DNA from: Balanoglossus misakiensis
Taxonomy: Eukaryota; Hemichordata
Assembly (NCBI GenBank): GCA_040954595.2
Contig: CM082576.2
Coordinates: forward strand, 7,502,001-7,566,000
Direction: 5' to 3'
Length of the DNA: 64,000 nt
Every line of letters starts with the position of its first letter. The first letter of the stretch is position 1. Of the stretch, positions 25,449 through 38,200 are shown piece by piece. The notes under the pieces were generated by a model, which worked only from the letters and a program-made list of their open reading frames with translations, ran no database searches and was not told the origin of the DNA. A program made the position numbers and the translations under genes.

Positions 25449-26268
25449 ATGACTGCGAACACAGAAAAGAAGGTAAATACTGATCAACTATGTGTGGCAA
25501 AGAATGAACTTGAAATTTCACTGAGCACAGTAACCATCCTGATAGGCTTCCCCCAATCAGAAGTACCAGTATATTTTCATGAAAATATCCTGTATCTTAA
25601 ATTAAAAAGTGAGCATTTTGCATAACTTCAGAAAAAAGGTTATATTTACAGGGAATTGACGATATGTATGACGATATTGCAAACAGCTATATAAAAGTTA
25701 TATTATTAAAGTGGATTTTGTTAGGTAAGGATTACAATATACCGTATTTATACCATTTTTTTATGATTTCCTTTGATTTTGGTTTCTATCAACAGTGCTG
25801 CCAGATGCTGTTGTTGTTCGTAAGTATTATTTTCACAATCACCAAGATCAACCCAAATCGAGATTTTCGTTGCTCTTTTCTGAATTTACATATTCAATTT
25901 GTATTTGACACTCAAAACATTCCAAAACCATCTCATGTGTTTTTCTACCCTGTCACGTCCATAACAACACAGGCAAAGAAGTAGCTCAGGCAGTCGATAT
26001 CGTCCGAGATAAGTTGAACCCAGAAAGATGGAAATCCCTTGCTCCGCACCTTGGCATTCCGGACCACGCGGCGCGAGCGATCGATCTGGAGATCCCTGAC
26101 CTGGACGGGAAACTCTGGCAGATGCTCGAACGATGGAAAGACAGGTTTCAGGTGGGAAAGGACGTCATCAAAGTACAACTGAGTAAGCTGGTCAAGGCAC
26201 TGCAGGTGATCGGAGAGTCAGAACTTGCCGGCGAAGTCTCAAGGGTCAGTGTCGACAACACCGAGTGA
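25449..26268 (+). CDS. Small death-domain protein
   Basis: Exons 25449-25472, 25652-25724 and 25973-26268 join to 130 aa. The last exon encodes a death fold of about 90 residues: LNPERWKSLAPHLGIP, then LDGKLWQMLERWKDRF and VQLSKLVKALQVIGESELA. The W-K-x-L-A-x-H-L-G core and the W-x-x-x-L-x-x-W pattern are typical of the death-domain superfamily. Such domains form helical assemblies in apoptosis and Toll/TNF-receptor signalling. No other domain or membrane segment is seen, so it would be a cytosolic adaptor or a competing regulator. The third exon is secure. The first two rest on splice sites and phase only, and a different 5' end is possible. Confidence 0.7.
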
Positions 26269-26622
26269 CTTTAACTCTCACGGGGGTGCGGAACACACCA
26301 GATCACTGATTTTGAAGTCATTTTACCAATAGAGGGCGCCGTCTTTCTCGATTGGCCGAAGTTGACGAAGCAAACTAACTGGAATAACTGGAGCTTATGG
26401 TCTTTTCACTTACAGTGATACTAAAAAACAAATAATTGTCATGAAGAAACAATGTATTCCGAGAAAATAACACACAAAAGAAAACAAAACATGATTTTTC
26501 TTTCTAATCTATGATACACTTATTTTATTCGTCTCGATGAAAGAGTATGATTACGACAAATATGCACCTATAGTCTATAGGTAAAATTCCATTTCCCTGA
26601 GAGAGTGCCACCGCGGGGCAAG

Positions 26623-26709
<87 letters not shown>

Positions 26710-29290
26710 GGATAGATGGATAGATAGATAGATGGTGTTCTTGAGTACGAGTAGGTGAAAGGTTATTTTTATACAATGGCTTAAGGGGTCAAATTGAATC
26801 CAAGAGAACGAACTGGTTGAGCAACAGCTGAGCAACAAGTCGTTGTCACTGATGCGTGTGATGGGAAGACGGTGCTAAAAGATCTCGAAGTAGCACATTT
26901 TGATAGCATTTTGAAGTTTCGACGACGAATGTACTTGAATGTTGTAATTAATTCAGGTAAGTTTAAGTGAACACTTTTGTAGGGGTGAATTCATCTTTCT
27001 GAAACATGTGAAAGCTGTAGACTTTCAATATGCAGTGGCGACCTTGGCAAAGGTCAAACACTCAACTTTCACTGAAAAAACAACATATTGTTCTGAAATA
27101 CCTAGACCAAAAAAATAGAACACCATGTTATGTGTATTTCGTGCAAGTTTCCTCTCGGTAACGTCTTTCGATGTCGGTGTTTATTGCAACCTATAACGTT
27201 TATGGGCCTTGGTCATGTTGGTGCAGGCAAAGTTCAACTTCCAGTTTGTGAAAGGGTTGAAAAACACACAAATAATTGAATTTTCTAAAGTCGAAATTGA
27301 ACTGACGTACCACGTGCCAGTGGACTTTAGGTATCCTACATAACCTCCGGTTTACGTTCGTGGATGTAATATTACGCAATTCTGTTTACTTTACATCTAA
27401 ATGCAAGGACTCTGCAAATGATCTGATACGGATATAAGTTGTCATACGACAACACGTCAATAGATTTCTGTATCATTTTTTCGTTCGCAACGTATGGTCG
27501 AAGTCGAACAACCTGGCCTACCCTTCAGCTAGATATAAGAATAAAGAACCAGCAAACCGCGTTAAGATACTCAAAGTTGGCCAAAGCTTTCATCCGATTG
27601 TATATACCTGTCTCTAATCCCAATCCCTCACATGTCAAAACATTTCATGATTTTATCGAATTATCAAATGTGGAGCAAGTATTTATACTGAAGTGACCTG
27701 TTAGCAACTTTTGACAGATTTACGTATTTTCTTACATATTAAGCTAGCATTCGGGTTTATTATGGTAGTGTTCTGTGTTAATCGGTTTAACATTTATTTT
27801 TGAAAGGTAATGTTAAGTCACAGCTGTTGTCCTGGTGTATATCTGTATGACCATCAGTATTTTTTAAGCTTTTGTGAATTTATGATGTTTTTATGACAAA
27901 TATAAAGCTGAGTATGCAACATGGATGCAAATATATTTTGTAGCACCTGCACGAAAGCTCTGATAAGAAAGGCAGTAAATTCAATGGCTGGCAAACACTT
28001 TTAGGGATGTTGGTCAACATTTTTCCTAATAACAAATTTGCAGCCAAGAAGTGTGAAAGCACAACAATTACACACTGGATATTGGGACTTGGGAAGACTC
28101 GCTTTCTGTCTTTCAAAAGATGCAGACTTTTTGGACATGATGTGATTAAAAAATAACAGTTGGTTGATATGACTAAACACTGTTTGCAATGGCGATTTTA
28201 TTACTGTGCTTATCAGTGCTTTGGCTGTGGTGCTATAAAAAGAGTGTATAAATGTGGCCTGGTATGTGGTAAGGTCAGCAGCATTTTCATGAATTATTAC
28301 ATTCGTAAGTGTGCAGAACACTAAATTTCTACAATGCTGTGAGCAATAATCATGATTAAACATTTAGAAATTATGGAAATTGCAAGTTTCTGGCATTGTA
28401 TCAAAATAGCCATATACGATATGCAGTTGCTTAGCAACAATATGCTATGGGCTCAAGTGACCCTGAAGGCCGATAAAGCTGATTATTTACTGGTATATTG
28501 TTAATCGACAAATTGATTCATTTTATAAAATTCGACTTAAGTCATGTTTGCAGCCTTGATTTGGTTTGATTTCCAGGAATTTCTGTTATATTCTCTGATT
28601 TAATGTGACTTCTGGCCAACATTGGTAAATGCTGCATACATCAAACCAAGCAGTGTGAACAAGTTTGGCAAAAAGATTATTATCAAAATTGCACATATCT
28701 GCAATACAATTTTTGTTTGTATAATAAAATTTATGATAAAACTGAACTTGTTTATCCTGCTGTTTATATTGTTATACTTTTTTAGGACGGGTAGAGTTTC
28801 AAATCTGATTAAAGTTTGATAAATGGAGTAGCGTGTTTGGGTCTGTTTGCGTTTTGTTATGAACTACGAACGGCCTGAAGTATTTCTTCCATCTTTTATG
28901 TTCCTGCCGGCACACTACGTCACTTAATTTGCAGCAAGTTAAGATTAAGTTGCAGTGAAGGCAAAGGAGCAAATCTAATTGCAACAAACTTTAATCAGAC
29001 TGGCAAGTTTCAATTCAATTCAGTTATGTGAAATATTGGGTCGGCTTTACATGATGATTTATGTACTGATTATCAACTCATTTTTACACGAACAGCCAAT
29101 TATCTGAACTGCTTGGGCGACCTTTTCTTGTTTGGATAGACTGATTGCCCAGATGATTGATCACAACTCAAATACACATGTAAAGTTGCATTGCAGTTGA
29201 TTTTGGCCGAATTTTACACACAGAGACAATTTTTTGGTCTTATACTGGCACTTATTACTGGTGTAGTAATTTTTATCTTGTTTTATTCAG
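26269..29290. other. Spacer with presumed 5' UTR exon(s) of the LTD-repeat gene
   Basis: No supported coding exon. The acceptor ttttattcag at 29281-29290, seven bases before the ATG of the LTD-repeat gene, implies at least one untranslated exon in this stretch or further upstream. I cannot locate it. Confidence 0.5.
26624..26732. repeat. (GACA)n(GATA)n microsatellite
   Basis: About 30 bases of GACA repeat followed by about 80 of GATA repeat. On the minus strand these read as Ser/Ile/Tyr/Leu open frames that are not genes. Confidence 0.95.
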
Positions 29291-29297
29291 GATCAAC

Positions 29298-32200
29298 ATG
29301 GGATTCTCCAATTTCTCAAAAGTTCCAAGGACAATAACTTTGTTGATGGTAGCATTTGCATTGCTTGCACCTCGTACTTGCCATACTGCTGTGCTCCTCA
29401 ATGAACTCAACGCAGACAATCCTGGAACAGATGCTGAAGAATATATCGAACTCTACAACACAGCAGACCAGGCAGTTTCATTAGAAAATTACATTGTGGT
29501 TCTCTACAATGGAAATGGTGAAACTGCCTATGAAGTCATCACTTTTAGCAGCAGTTCCAGTATATCTGCCAAGGGTTTCTACGTGATTGGATCGACCAAT
29601 GTTGTTCCTCCACCAGATGTTCTTCTTGGCGACACAAACATCATACAGAATGGAATCGATGCAGTTGCTCTGTACTTTGGAGACACTTCTAAGTTCACCA
29701 TTGGTATGAGTGTTACCAATGACAGTTTGGTGGATGCTATTGTTTATGACAATGGTGGTGACCATGACGACAGCAAACTCATCGATGTTCTTACCCCAGG
29801 ACAGAGGACTTTGCATGAGGATTCCGGTGGGGATGACGTAGATGAATCTTTGAGTCGATGTGTTGGTACAGATCCATTGACTTTGTCTCAGTTCTTGTTA
29901 ACTCCACACACACCAGGCTCTTCAAATGACTGCGCTCCCACGACGATCATCTTGAACGAGTTGAATTCTGACAACCCAGGTACGGACCAGGCAGAGTTCA
30001 TTGAACTCTATAACACAGCTGATTCAGTGATGAGTCTTGACAACTATGTGCTGGTGTTCTACAATGGAAATGATGACAATAAAGCTTACTTGGTAATAGC
30101 CCTGAATGGAAGTATCCCAGGCAACGGTTACTATGTGATTGGATCAGCATTGGTCGATCCAATGCCAGACCAAATTCTACCGGGTGATGAACACATCTTG
30201 CAGAATGGAGTTGATGCTGTGGCTTTATACTATGGGAGTCCGTCACTTTATACAGTTGGCATGATTGTGACAACAGACAATCTGGTAGATGCGATAGTTT
30301 ATGACAAAAGTGGAGGTCATTCAGACACCTTGACTAATATTCTTACCCCAGGTGAACTGACATTACATGAAGATGATGACATGTTTGATTTTCCTGATGA
30401 GTCTCTCGGCCGATGTACCGGGAATGATCCCAGAATTCTTTCTCAGTACTGGGTGGGTCCAATAACACCTGGCTCTGACAACAACTGCAGTTTTCCCAAT
30501 CCAACTGCGTTGCCAACTACTCCAAGACCAGTCACCTCAGCAGCTGTGCTCCTCAATGAACTCAACGCAGACAATCCTGGAACAGATGGCGAAGAATATA
30601 TCGAACTCTACAACACAGCAGATCAGGCAGTTTCATTAGAAAATTACGTCGTGGTTCTCTACAATGGAAATGGTGAAACTGCCTATGAAGTCATCACTTT
30701 TGGCAGCAGCTCCAGTATAGCTGCCAAAGGATTCTACGTGATTGGATCATCCAATGTTGTTCCTCCACCAGATGTTCTTCTTGGTGACACAAACATCATA
30801 CAGAATGGAATCGATGCAGTAGCTCTGTACTTTGGAGACACTTCTAAGTACACCATTGGTATGAGTGTTACCAATGACAGTTTGGTGGATGCTATTGTTT
30901 ATGACAACGGTGGTGACCATGACGACAGCAAACTCATCGATGTTCTCACTCCGGGACAGAGGACTTTGCATGAGGATTCCGGTGGGGATGACGTAGATGA
31001 ATCTTTGAGTCGATGTGTTGGTACAGATCCATTGACTTTGTCTCAGTTCTTGTTAACTCCACACACACCAGGCTCTTCAAATGACTGCGCTCCCACGACA
31101 GTAATCTTGAACGAGTTGAATTCTGACAACCCAGGTACGGACCAGGCAGAGTTCATTGAACTCTATAACACAGCTGATTCAGTGATGAGTCTTGACAACT
31201 ATGTGCTGGTGTTCTACAATGGAAATGATGACAATAAAGCTTACTTGGTAATAGCCCTGAATGGAAGTATCCCAGGCAACGGTTACTATGTGATTGGATC
31301 AGCATTAGTCGATCCAATGCCAGACCAAATTCTACCGGGTGATGAACACATCTTGCAGAACGGAGTTGATGCTGTAGCTTTATACTATGGAAGTTCCTCA
31401 CTTTATACAGTTGGCATGACGGTGACAACAGATAATCTGGTTGATGCGATAGTGTATGATAAAAGTGGTGGTCATTCAGACACCTTGACAAATATTCTTA
31501 CCCCAGGTGAACTGACATTACATGAAGATGATGACATGTTCGATTTTCCAGATGAGTCTCTTGGCCGATGTACCGGAAATGATCCCAGAATTCTGTCTCA
31601 GTACTGGGTGGGTCCAATAACACCTGGCTCTGACAACAACTGCAGTTTTCCCAATCCAACTGCGGTACCAACAACTCCAAGACCAGTCACGTCAACTGTG
31701 CTCCTCAATGAACTCAATGCAGACAATCCTGGAACAGATGGCGAAGAATATATCGAACTCTACAACACAGCAGATCAGGCAGTTTCATTAGAAAATTATG
31801 TCGTGGTTCTCTACAATGGAAATGGTGAAACTGCCTATGAAGTCATCACTTTTGGCAGCAGCTCCAGTATATCTGCCAAAGGATTCTACGTGATTGGTTC
31901 GTCCAATGTTGTTCCTGCACCAGATGTTCTTCTTGGCGACACAAACATCATACAGAATGGAATCGATGCAGTTGCTCTGTACTTTGGAGACACTTCTAAG
32001 TACACCATTGGTATGAGTGTTACCAATGACAGTTTGGTGGATGCTATTGTTTATGACAACGGTGGTGACCATGACGATAGCAAACTCATCGATGTTCTCA
32101 CCCCAGGACAGAGGACTTTGCATGAGGATTCTGGTGGGGATGACGTCGATGAATCTTTGAGTCGATGTGTTGGTACAGATCCATTGACTTTGTCTCAGTT

Positions 32201-35200
32201 CTTGTTAACTCCACACACACCAGGCTCTTCAAATGACTGTGCTCCCACGACAGTCATCTTGAACGAGTTGAATTCTGACAACCCAGGTACGGACCAGGCA
32301 GAGTTCATTGAACTCTATAACACAGCTGATTCAGTGATGAGTCTTGACAACTATGTGCTGGTGTTCTACAACGGAAATGATGACAATAAAGCTTACTTGG
32401 TGATAGCCCTGAATGGAAGTATCCCAGGCAACGGTTACTACGTGATTGGGTCAGCATTAGTCGATCCAATGCCAGACCAAATTCTACCAGGTGATGAGCA
32501 CATCTTGCAGAATGGAGTTGATGCTGTGGCTTTATACTATGGAAGTCCGTCACTCTTTACAGTCGGTATGACAGTGACAACAGATAATTTGGTTGACGCG
32601 ATAGTGTATGACAACAATGGTGAACATTCGGACACCTTGACAAACATTCTTACCCCAGGAGAGCAGACGTTGCATGAAAATGACTTCTTTTATGACTTTC
32701 CTGATGAGTCACTCGGCCGATGTACTGGAAATGATCCAAGAATTCTTTCTCAGTATTGGTTGGGGCCAATAACACCTGGCTCTGAGAACAACTGCAGTTT
32801 CCCGAACCCAACACAGTTGATCCCAACTGTTTCTCAAATGAGTACTCTTCCTGAAACAAGTACCGAACAAACAACAGCACCAGGTCCAGTTTCTTCACCC
32901 GTCATCATCAACGAGCTTAATGCCGATAATCCCGGAACTGACGACCAAGAGTTCGTCGAGTTATTCAACACGGGTGACAACCCTATCCAGCTGGACAACT
33001 ACATCTTGGTTTTCTATACAGGCAGCAGTGACACAGCCTATGCCGTTGTCCAGTTGCCAAACGGTCAGTCTATTCCTGCAGGTGGTCACTTCGTCGTTGG
33101 ATCGAGTAACGTGAATCCCACACCGGATCTGATCCTGAGCGGCAGCATATCAGTTCAGAACGGAGAAGACGCAGTGGCGTTGTACTACGGCAATCCTTCG
33201 CGCTATTCTGTCGGCATGTACGTCACCAACAGTGGGCTGGTTGACGCCATCGTCTACGATAACAGCGGTCAGCACGATGACACGCTGACGGATGTGCTAA
33301 CACCTGGTGAAGAAACCCTCCACGAGGACTCTAACCACCTGGCGAATGATGAGAGTCTGAGTCGCTGCGGCGGTACCGACCCTTTAAAGTTGTCCCAGTA
33401 TGCCCTCACTGCGCCAACGCCGGGCACGGCCAATTTGTGTAACAGCACCCTTCCGTCCACTCCAACTGTGGTCGTGCCGACTCTTGATCCAGCACTGCAG
33501 CCGGACGTTGTCATTAACGAGTTTGACGTGGATGCTGCCAACCAGTTTATTGAGCTGTACGACGGTGGAGTTGGTGGGACTGCGTTAGATGGTTTGGTCC
33601 TGGTGCTGTACGATGGACTTTCCAGCACTGTCTACTGGCATTACGACCTGAACGGCTACAAGACCGGTCCAGGCGGCTACTTCGGGGTCGGCACCAGCCA
33701 GCCCAACTGGACTCCAGACATCGCACTCATGCCGGACATCATTAAGAGGGACGGTATCAATGCAATAGCTTTGTATTACACACCAGCATCTAATGTGTCA
33801 CCGGGCACAGCGGTGACCAACCAAGACCTAGCCGATGCTCTGGTATACTCGTCAACAGAAGGTGATTTCAGTAACCACCCGCTCACCTCAACCCTCACAC
33901 CAGGTCAGGATGTTCTCACGGAAGACGAAAGCATCTCTCAAGAGGAGGGCTCGTTCAGCCGTTGCCGGGGATGGCGTCTGCTGCTCATTTCATCCTTCAT
34001 GCAAACCACTGCCACCCCCAGCTCGAGCAACAACTGCACCCTGCCGGCCGTCGTGTTGAACGAAGTCAACGTTGCTCAGTCTGGCCAGACCGTCCATAAT
34101 TACGAGTTCATCGAACTTTACGATGGTGGAATAGGCCGTCAGAGCTTAGACGGTGTTTTGGTCGTCTTTTACAACGGAAACGGTGATGTGTCGTATCTTA
34201 CAATAGACTGCACTGGATATAGCACTGATGCTGATGGGTACCTCATAATAGCGGCTGATGTAGACAGCACCCTCGACCCGGACATCACAGTTCCGTATAA
34301 CCCACAAGGATTTATCCAGAACGGTCCAGACGCAGTTGCTCTACACCTGGCCCCTCCGCAGCAGTTCCCTACAAGCACACCAGTCACTGACATCAACCTG
34401 ATCGACGCAGTCGTCTACGGCACCAACGACAACCCCGATCTGCAGCTGCTGGATGCACTGTTGCCCGGGCAACATCAAGTCAACGAAAACTCCAACTTCA
34501 AGCCGGAAGACCACAGCATCAGCCGGTGCGAATGCTGCCAGTCCCTCAATTCCTCCGCCTTCGGCTTGGGTCCGGTGACGCCTCGTGGTCTCAGCGTCAA
34601 CTGCACCCGGAACAATGAGACGGTGACGGAGACCGTGCCCGTCTTGCAAGACCTGCTGCGGATCTACGAGGTGAATGCCGACCAGGAAGGTGATGACTTG
34701 CATGAATTTATAGAGCTTGGCAGTCCGTACAAGTTTGTGTCATTAGATGGCATTGTGGTGGTTCTGTACAGTGGTGGAGATGACAGGTGAGATCAGAATT
34801 CAGCTACGTATATGGGAAAATGATCGGAAAGTGAATATTTGGGCAAACCCTATGATTTGCTCTTTTATGTTAGAAAAAATTCCAATCTCTTAAGGATTAT
34901 AACTTTACAATGAGTTGGTGGAGTAATATGGCAAACAGTAGCGTTTTGAAATAACTTTTGTTTTTCACACCTTCAGATATTTTCAACATATATGGAATGT
35001 CACAACTCACTAAATAAGTCTAAGCATTAATTGATAATGAAAATGATTGACTAATTTTGATACTCTTTGTGTTACAGATCATACAGGACTTTTGATTTGA
35101 CTGGATACCAGACCAATGACAAGGGTTTATTTGTAATAGGGTCTACAGCCATTACCCCAACACCAGATATAGTGGTCAGTCAGCAAGCTTGGATTCAAAA

Positions 35201-38200
35201 TGGACCTGATGCTGTCGCCTTGTACAAGGTAATCTAACCAAGGCTTTTACATTGACATTTGTTACATAATTACTTCATGTTACTCCACAAATGGATGTGA
35301 AAGATAGTACCTTCTATTGTCAGAACAATTAAGCTTTTGGACTATTGACAAGACCAAAATATTATTTCACAAAACTCTTGCCAATAGATACGTTTTATTA
35401 AAAAAAAATTTAATACCAAAAGCCCAAAACTCCAAAGAAAACCTATACTTGACTCTTCTGGTATGTTGAGCTGCTTGACATAATTCAAAATGGATAACAT
35501 GCTGAGTGTAATAATTGTCTTTATGTTTCTTATGTATGTGTATATTAGGGTGTGGCCACAGACTTCCCAATGGGCACGTATGTGACAGATGAAAACTTAC
35601 TTGATGCAGTAGTGTATGGGACAAATGATAAAATGGATCAAGAATTATTAGATGTGTTATCTCCTGGACAGGATCAAATCAATGAAGATTGGGATCATCA
35701 TACAGGTACAGAGTACTTACGTATTCAGTGTCATTTTTGAACAGTATAGAAACTTGGCTCTTTCAGCAAAAATAAGAGAAATCCAACTGTTTCATGTACA
35801 AGTTATGGTAAATGAAGAATTTTAATTGGATTTTCCCAAATAATTGAAGACATTTTTGAAAACTCTTGTATGCTGTTATGTTGTTGTAATCATTAGCAAT
35901 TGATGGTTTTGATTGATTGAACAGGTGATGAATCCATCATTCGGTGCTATTCCAACAATGCCATAGATCTGATGGCTTTTACGCTGGGACACCCATCACC
36001 TGGTGCGCTGAACACTTGTCCATTGCCACCACTTGTTGTCAATGAAATCAATGTAGATCAGGCTGGAGCTGATAAGGCTGAATATATTGAGCTACGCAGT
36101 CTTGACAGAGCTGGGTTTCCTCTCAACAACCTTGTTGTGGTGAGTCTAATGGGTGTGGTTGTCAATCATAAAATGAAGTGGATGGATGCAGCCATATCTT
36201 TGTTGATAACAGTCATTCCTCAGAATGAAATATGATATCAGAATTTTAATAACAGTAGTTACTGTATTTTCTTACGGACTTGTAAGTTATGTCTGTTCAC
36301 TGACCTACATGTACTGTACAAACACCATGATACCAATTACCTGATTGGAAAATCATAACACTGTCAATTTGGTCTGGCAACTTGAACCTGCAAAGTTCAT
36401 CTGACAGTTAATATTGACATTATGATTTTGTTTTTTTTTGTCGCTACTCATTATTATAGGTCCTTTACAATGGCAAAACTGACCTGTCCTATCGGTCAGT
36501 TGGTATTGATGGTCATCGCACGGACAACAACGGACTCTTCCTAATCGGCTCCGACCAGGTGTCTGTAGTCCCCGATCTGATTATCAATGCGCCGGCCGAT
36601 GGTTTCATCCAGAACGGCCCTGATGCAGTGGCTCTCTACTCGGGCACCGAAGCCGATTTCCCAGACGACACGTTCGCTACAAACGACAGTTTGATCGACG
36701 CTATCGTCTACGCCACTGACGGAGATCCGCCGGCCCAGTCGCTGGTCGATATATTGACTCCCGGTGGAGAGCAAGTGATCGAGGATGATCGGTTTCACTA
36801 CGGCGACGAGTCCATCAATCGCTGCGACGGGGACGCCGGTGACGTCAGAATCGTTGTGTCTCATTTGTCTCCCAAGATGAAGAACATCTGTCCGCTGAGT
36901 GGCAATGTCAGTCTCATCGTCAATGAAGCTGGAGTGGTGCAAAACAACAACTTTATTGAAATCTGGGACGATGGATATGGTGAAGCCCTACTTGGTAAGT
37001 CTGCAAGGGGCAACAAATGGATTGAAATGTGGGAACACTTTTCTGACCAAAGAAAGTATTTGTGTGGTGTGTGAGCATTTACTGCATTTACCATAAATGA
37101 GTTTTTTTGTACATATTTTTTTTTACAGATGGCTATGTCATTGTGGTTTACAATGACAATGATGAGTCCGTCATTACCTTCGATTTGACTGGGTACACAA
37201 CGAACCAGCAAGGCTACTTTGTGGTGGGGTCAGACAGTGTCCAGCCAGGAATGGTGGTGGATCAAGGTAAGATGTCATGAAACCATGAAGAGTCTGTTTA
37301 TTCAGGTATCACAATAAGAGTGCTCATAATGAACCGATTGGTTTATGTGAAGAACCTCAAGGTCTGTTCTCATAGCTTAAAGCACGAGTGCACCTGGTGT
37401 GCACCTGTTTGAAGTGTTTGACGAAGCAATTCATCTGTCAAAGACAACCCTGTGAAATTGCTTCTTGGGTGTACATTTATGTAAATAATAAAGATGTAAT
37501 TATAATTAAATGCGGTTTTATAAGTATGCAAATAAAATTGTACTGTCCATCTGTTTGTATATCAAATTTGTCCAGACGACCATACTAGCCAATCACTACT
37601 GAATGTGCAATCTTCCTTTGGACTCTCAGATTTCCTACCAATGCTGAATGGTGGCATTGGCGTGTACAGAGCCCCAGCCTCACAGTTCCCCAATGGTACA
37701 TCGGCTACTGCAGAGAATATCGTAGATGCACTTGTGTACAGTCAACAGGGTAACTCTGCTGATAGTCTGGCAGAAGTGTTACTCGGTACCCAAGCTGCTG
37801 AACAGGTGAGTCTATTATCTAAAAAAAAACTGTGAGAAATGCATTAAGCTAAACTGAAATATTAAAAACATATATATGAGAAATTAAACAGTGATCAGGG
37901 CAACAGAGCAAAGTTTGGGAGATATTGTGAGCATACCTTGTAAAGTAAAATTTAAGTGCAGGTGCTATCTGATTGTTCCAAAATAAGGACCAGCTTGATC
38001 TGAAAATGAAACACTGAAAACTTAAGTGCAATTGTCTGTCACCACTCCCACCAACAGGTGAATTCTGATGCTGTACAGACTGGCAGCAACACCATCAGTA
38101 GATGTCTGTCAGGCAACACACGAGACTCAGCAGCTCATACTGCAGGTGTCAGCAGCCCAGCATCTCTCAACAAGTGTCCTGTGTACAACACTGACATCAT

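Noticed and set aside
26525-26838. Minus-strand frames rich in Ser/Ile/Tyr/Leu
   Set aside because: Translation of the GATA/GACA microsatellite.
29481-32898. Several minus-strand open frames of ~75-112 codons repeating at ~1.15 kb
   Set aside because: They are antisense shadows of the repeated LTD coding blocks and have no splice context or domain.
29391-32900. CRISPR-like or satellite array
   Set aside because: The period is over 1 kb and the blocks are in-frame protein domains.
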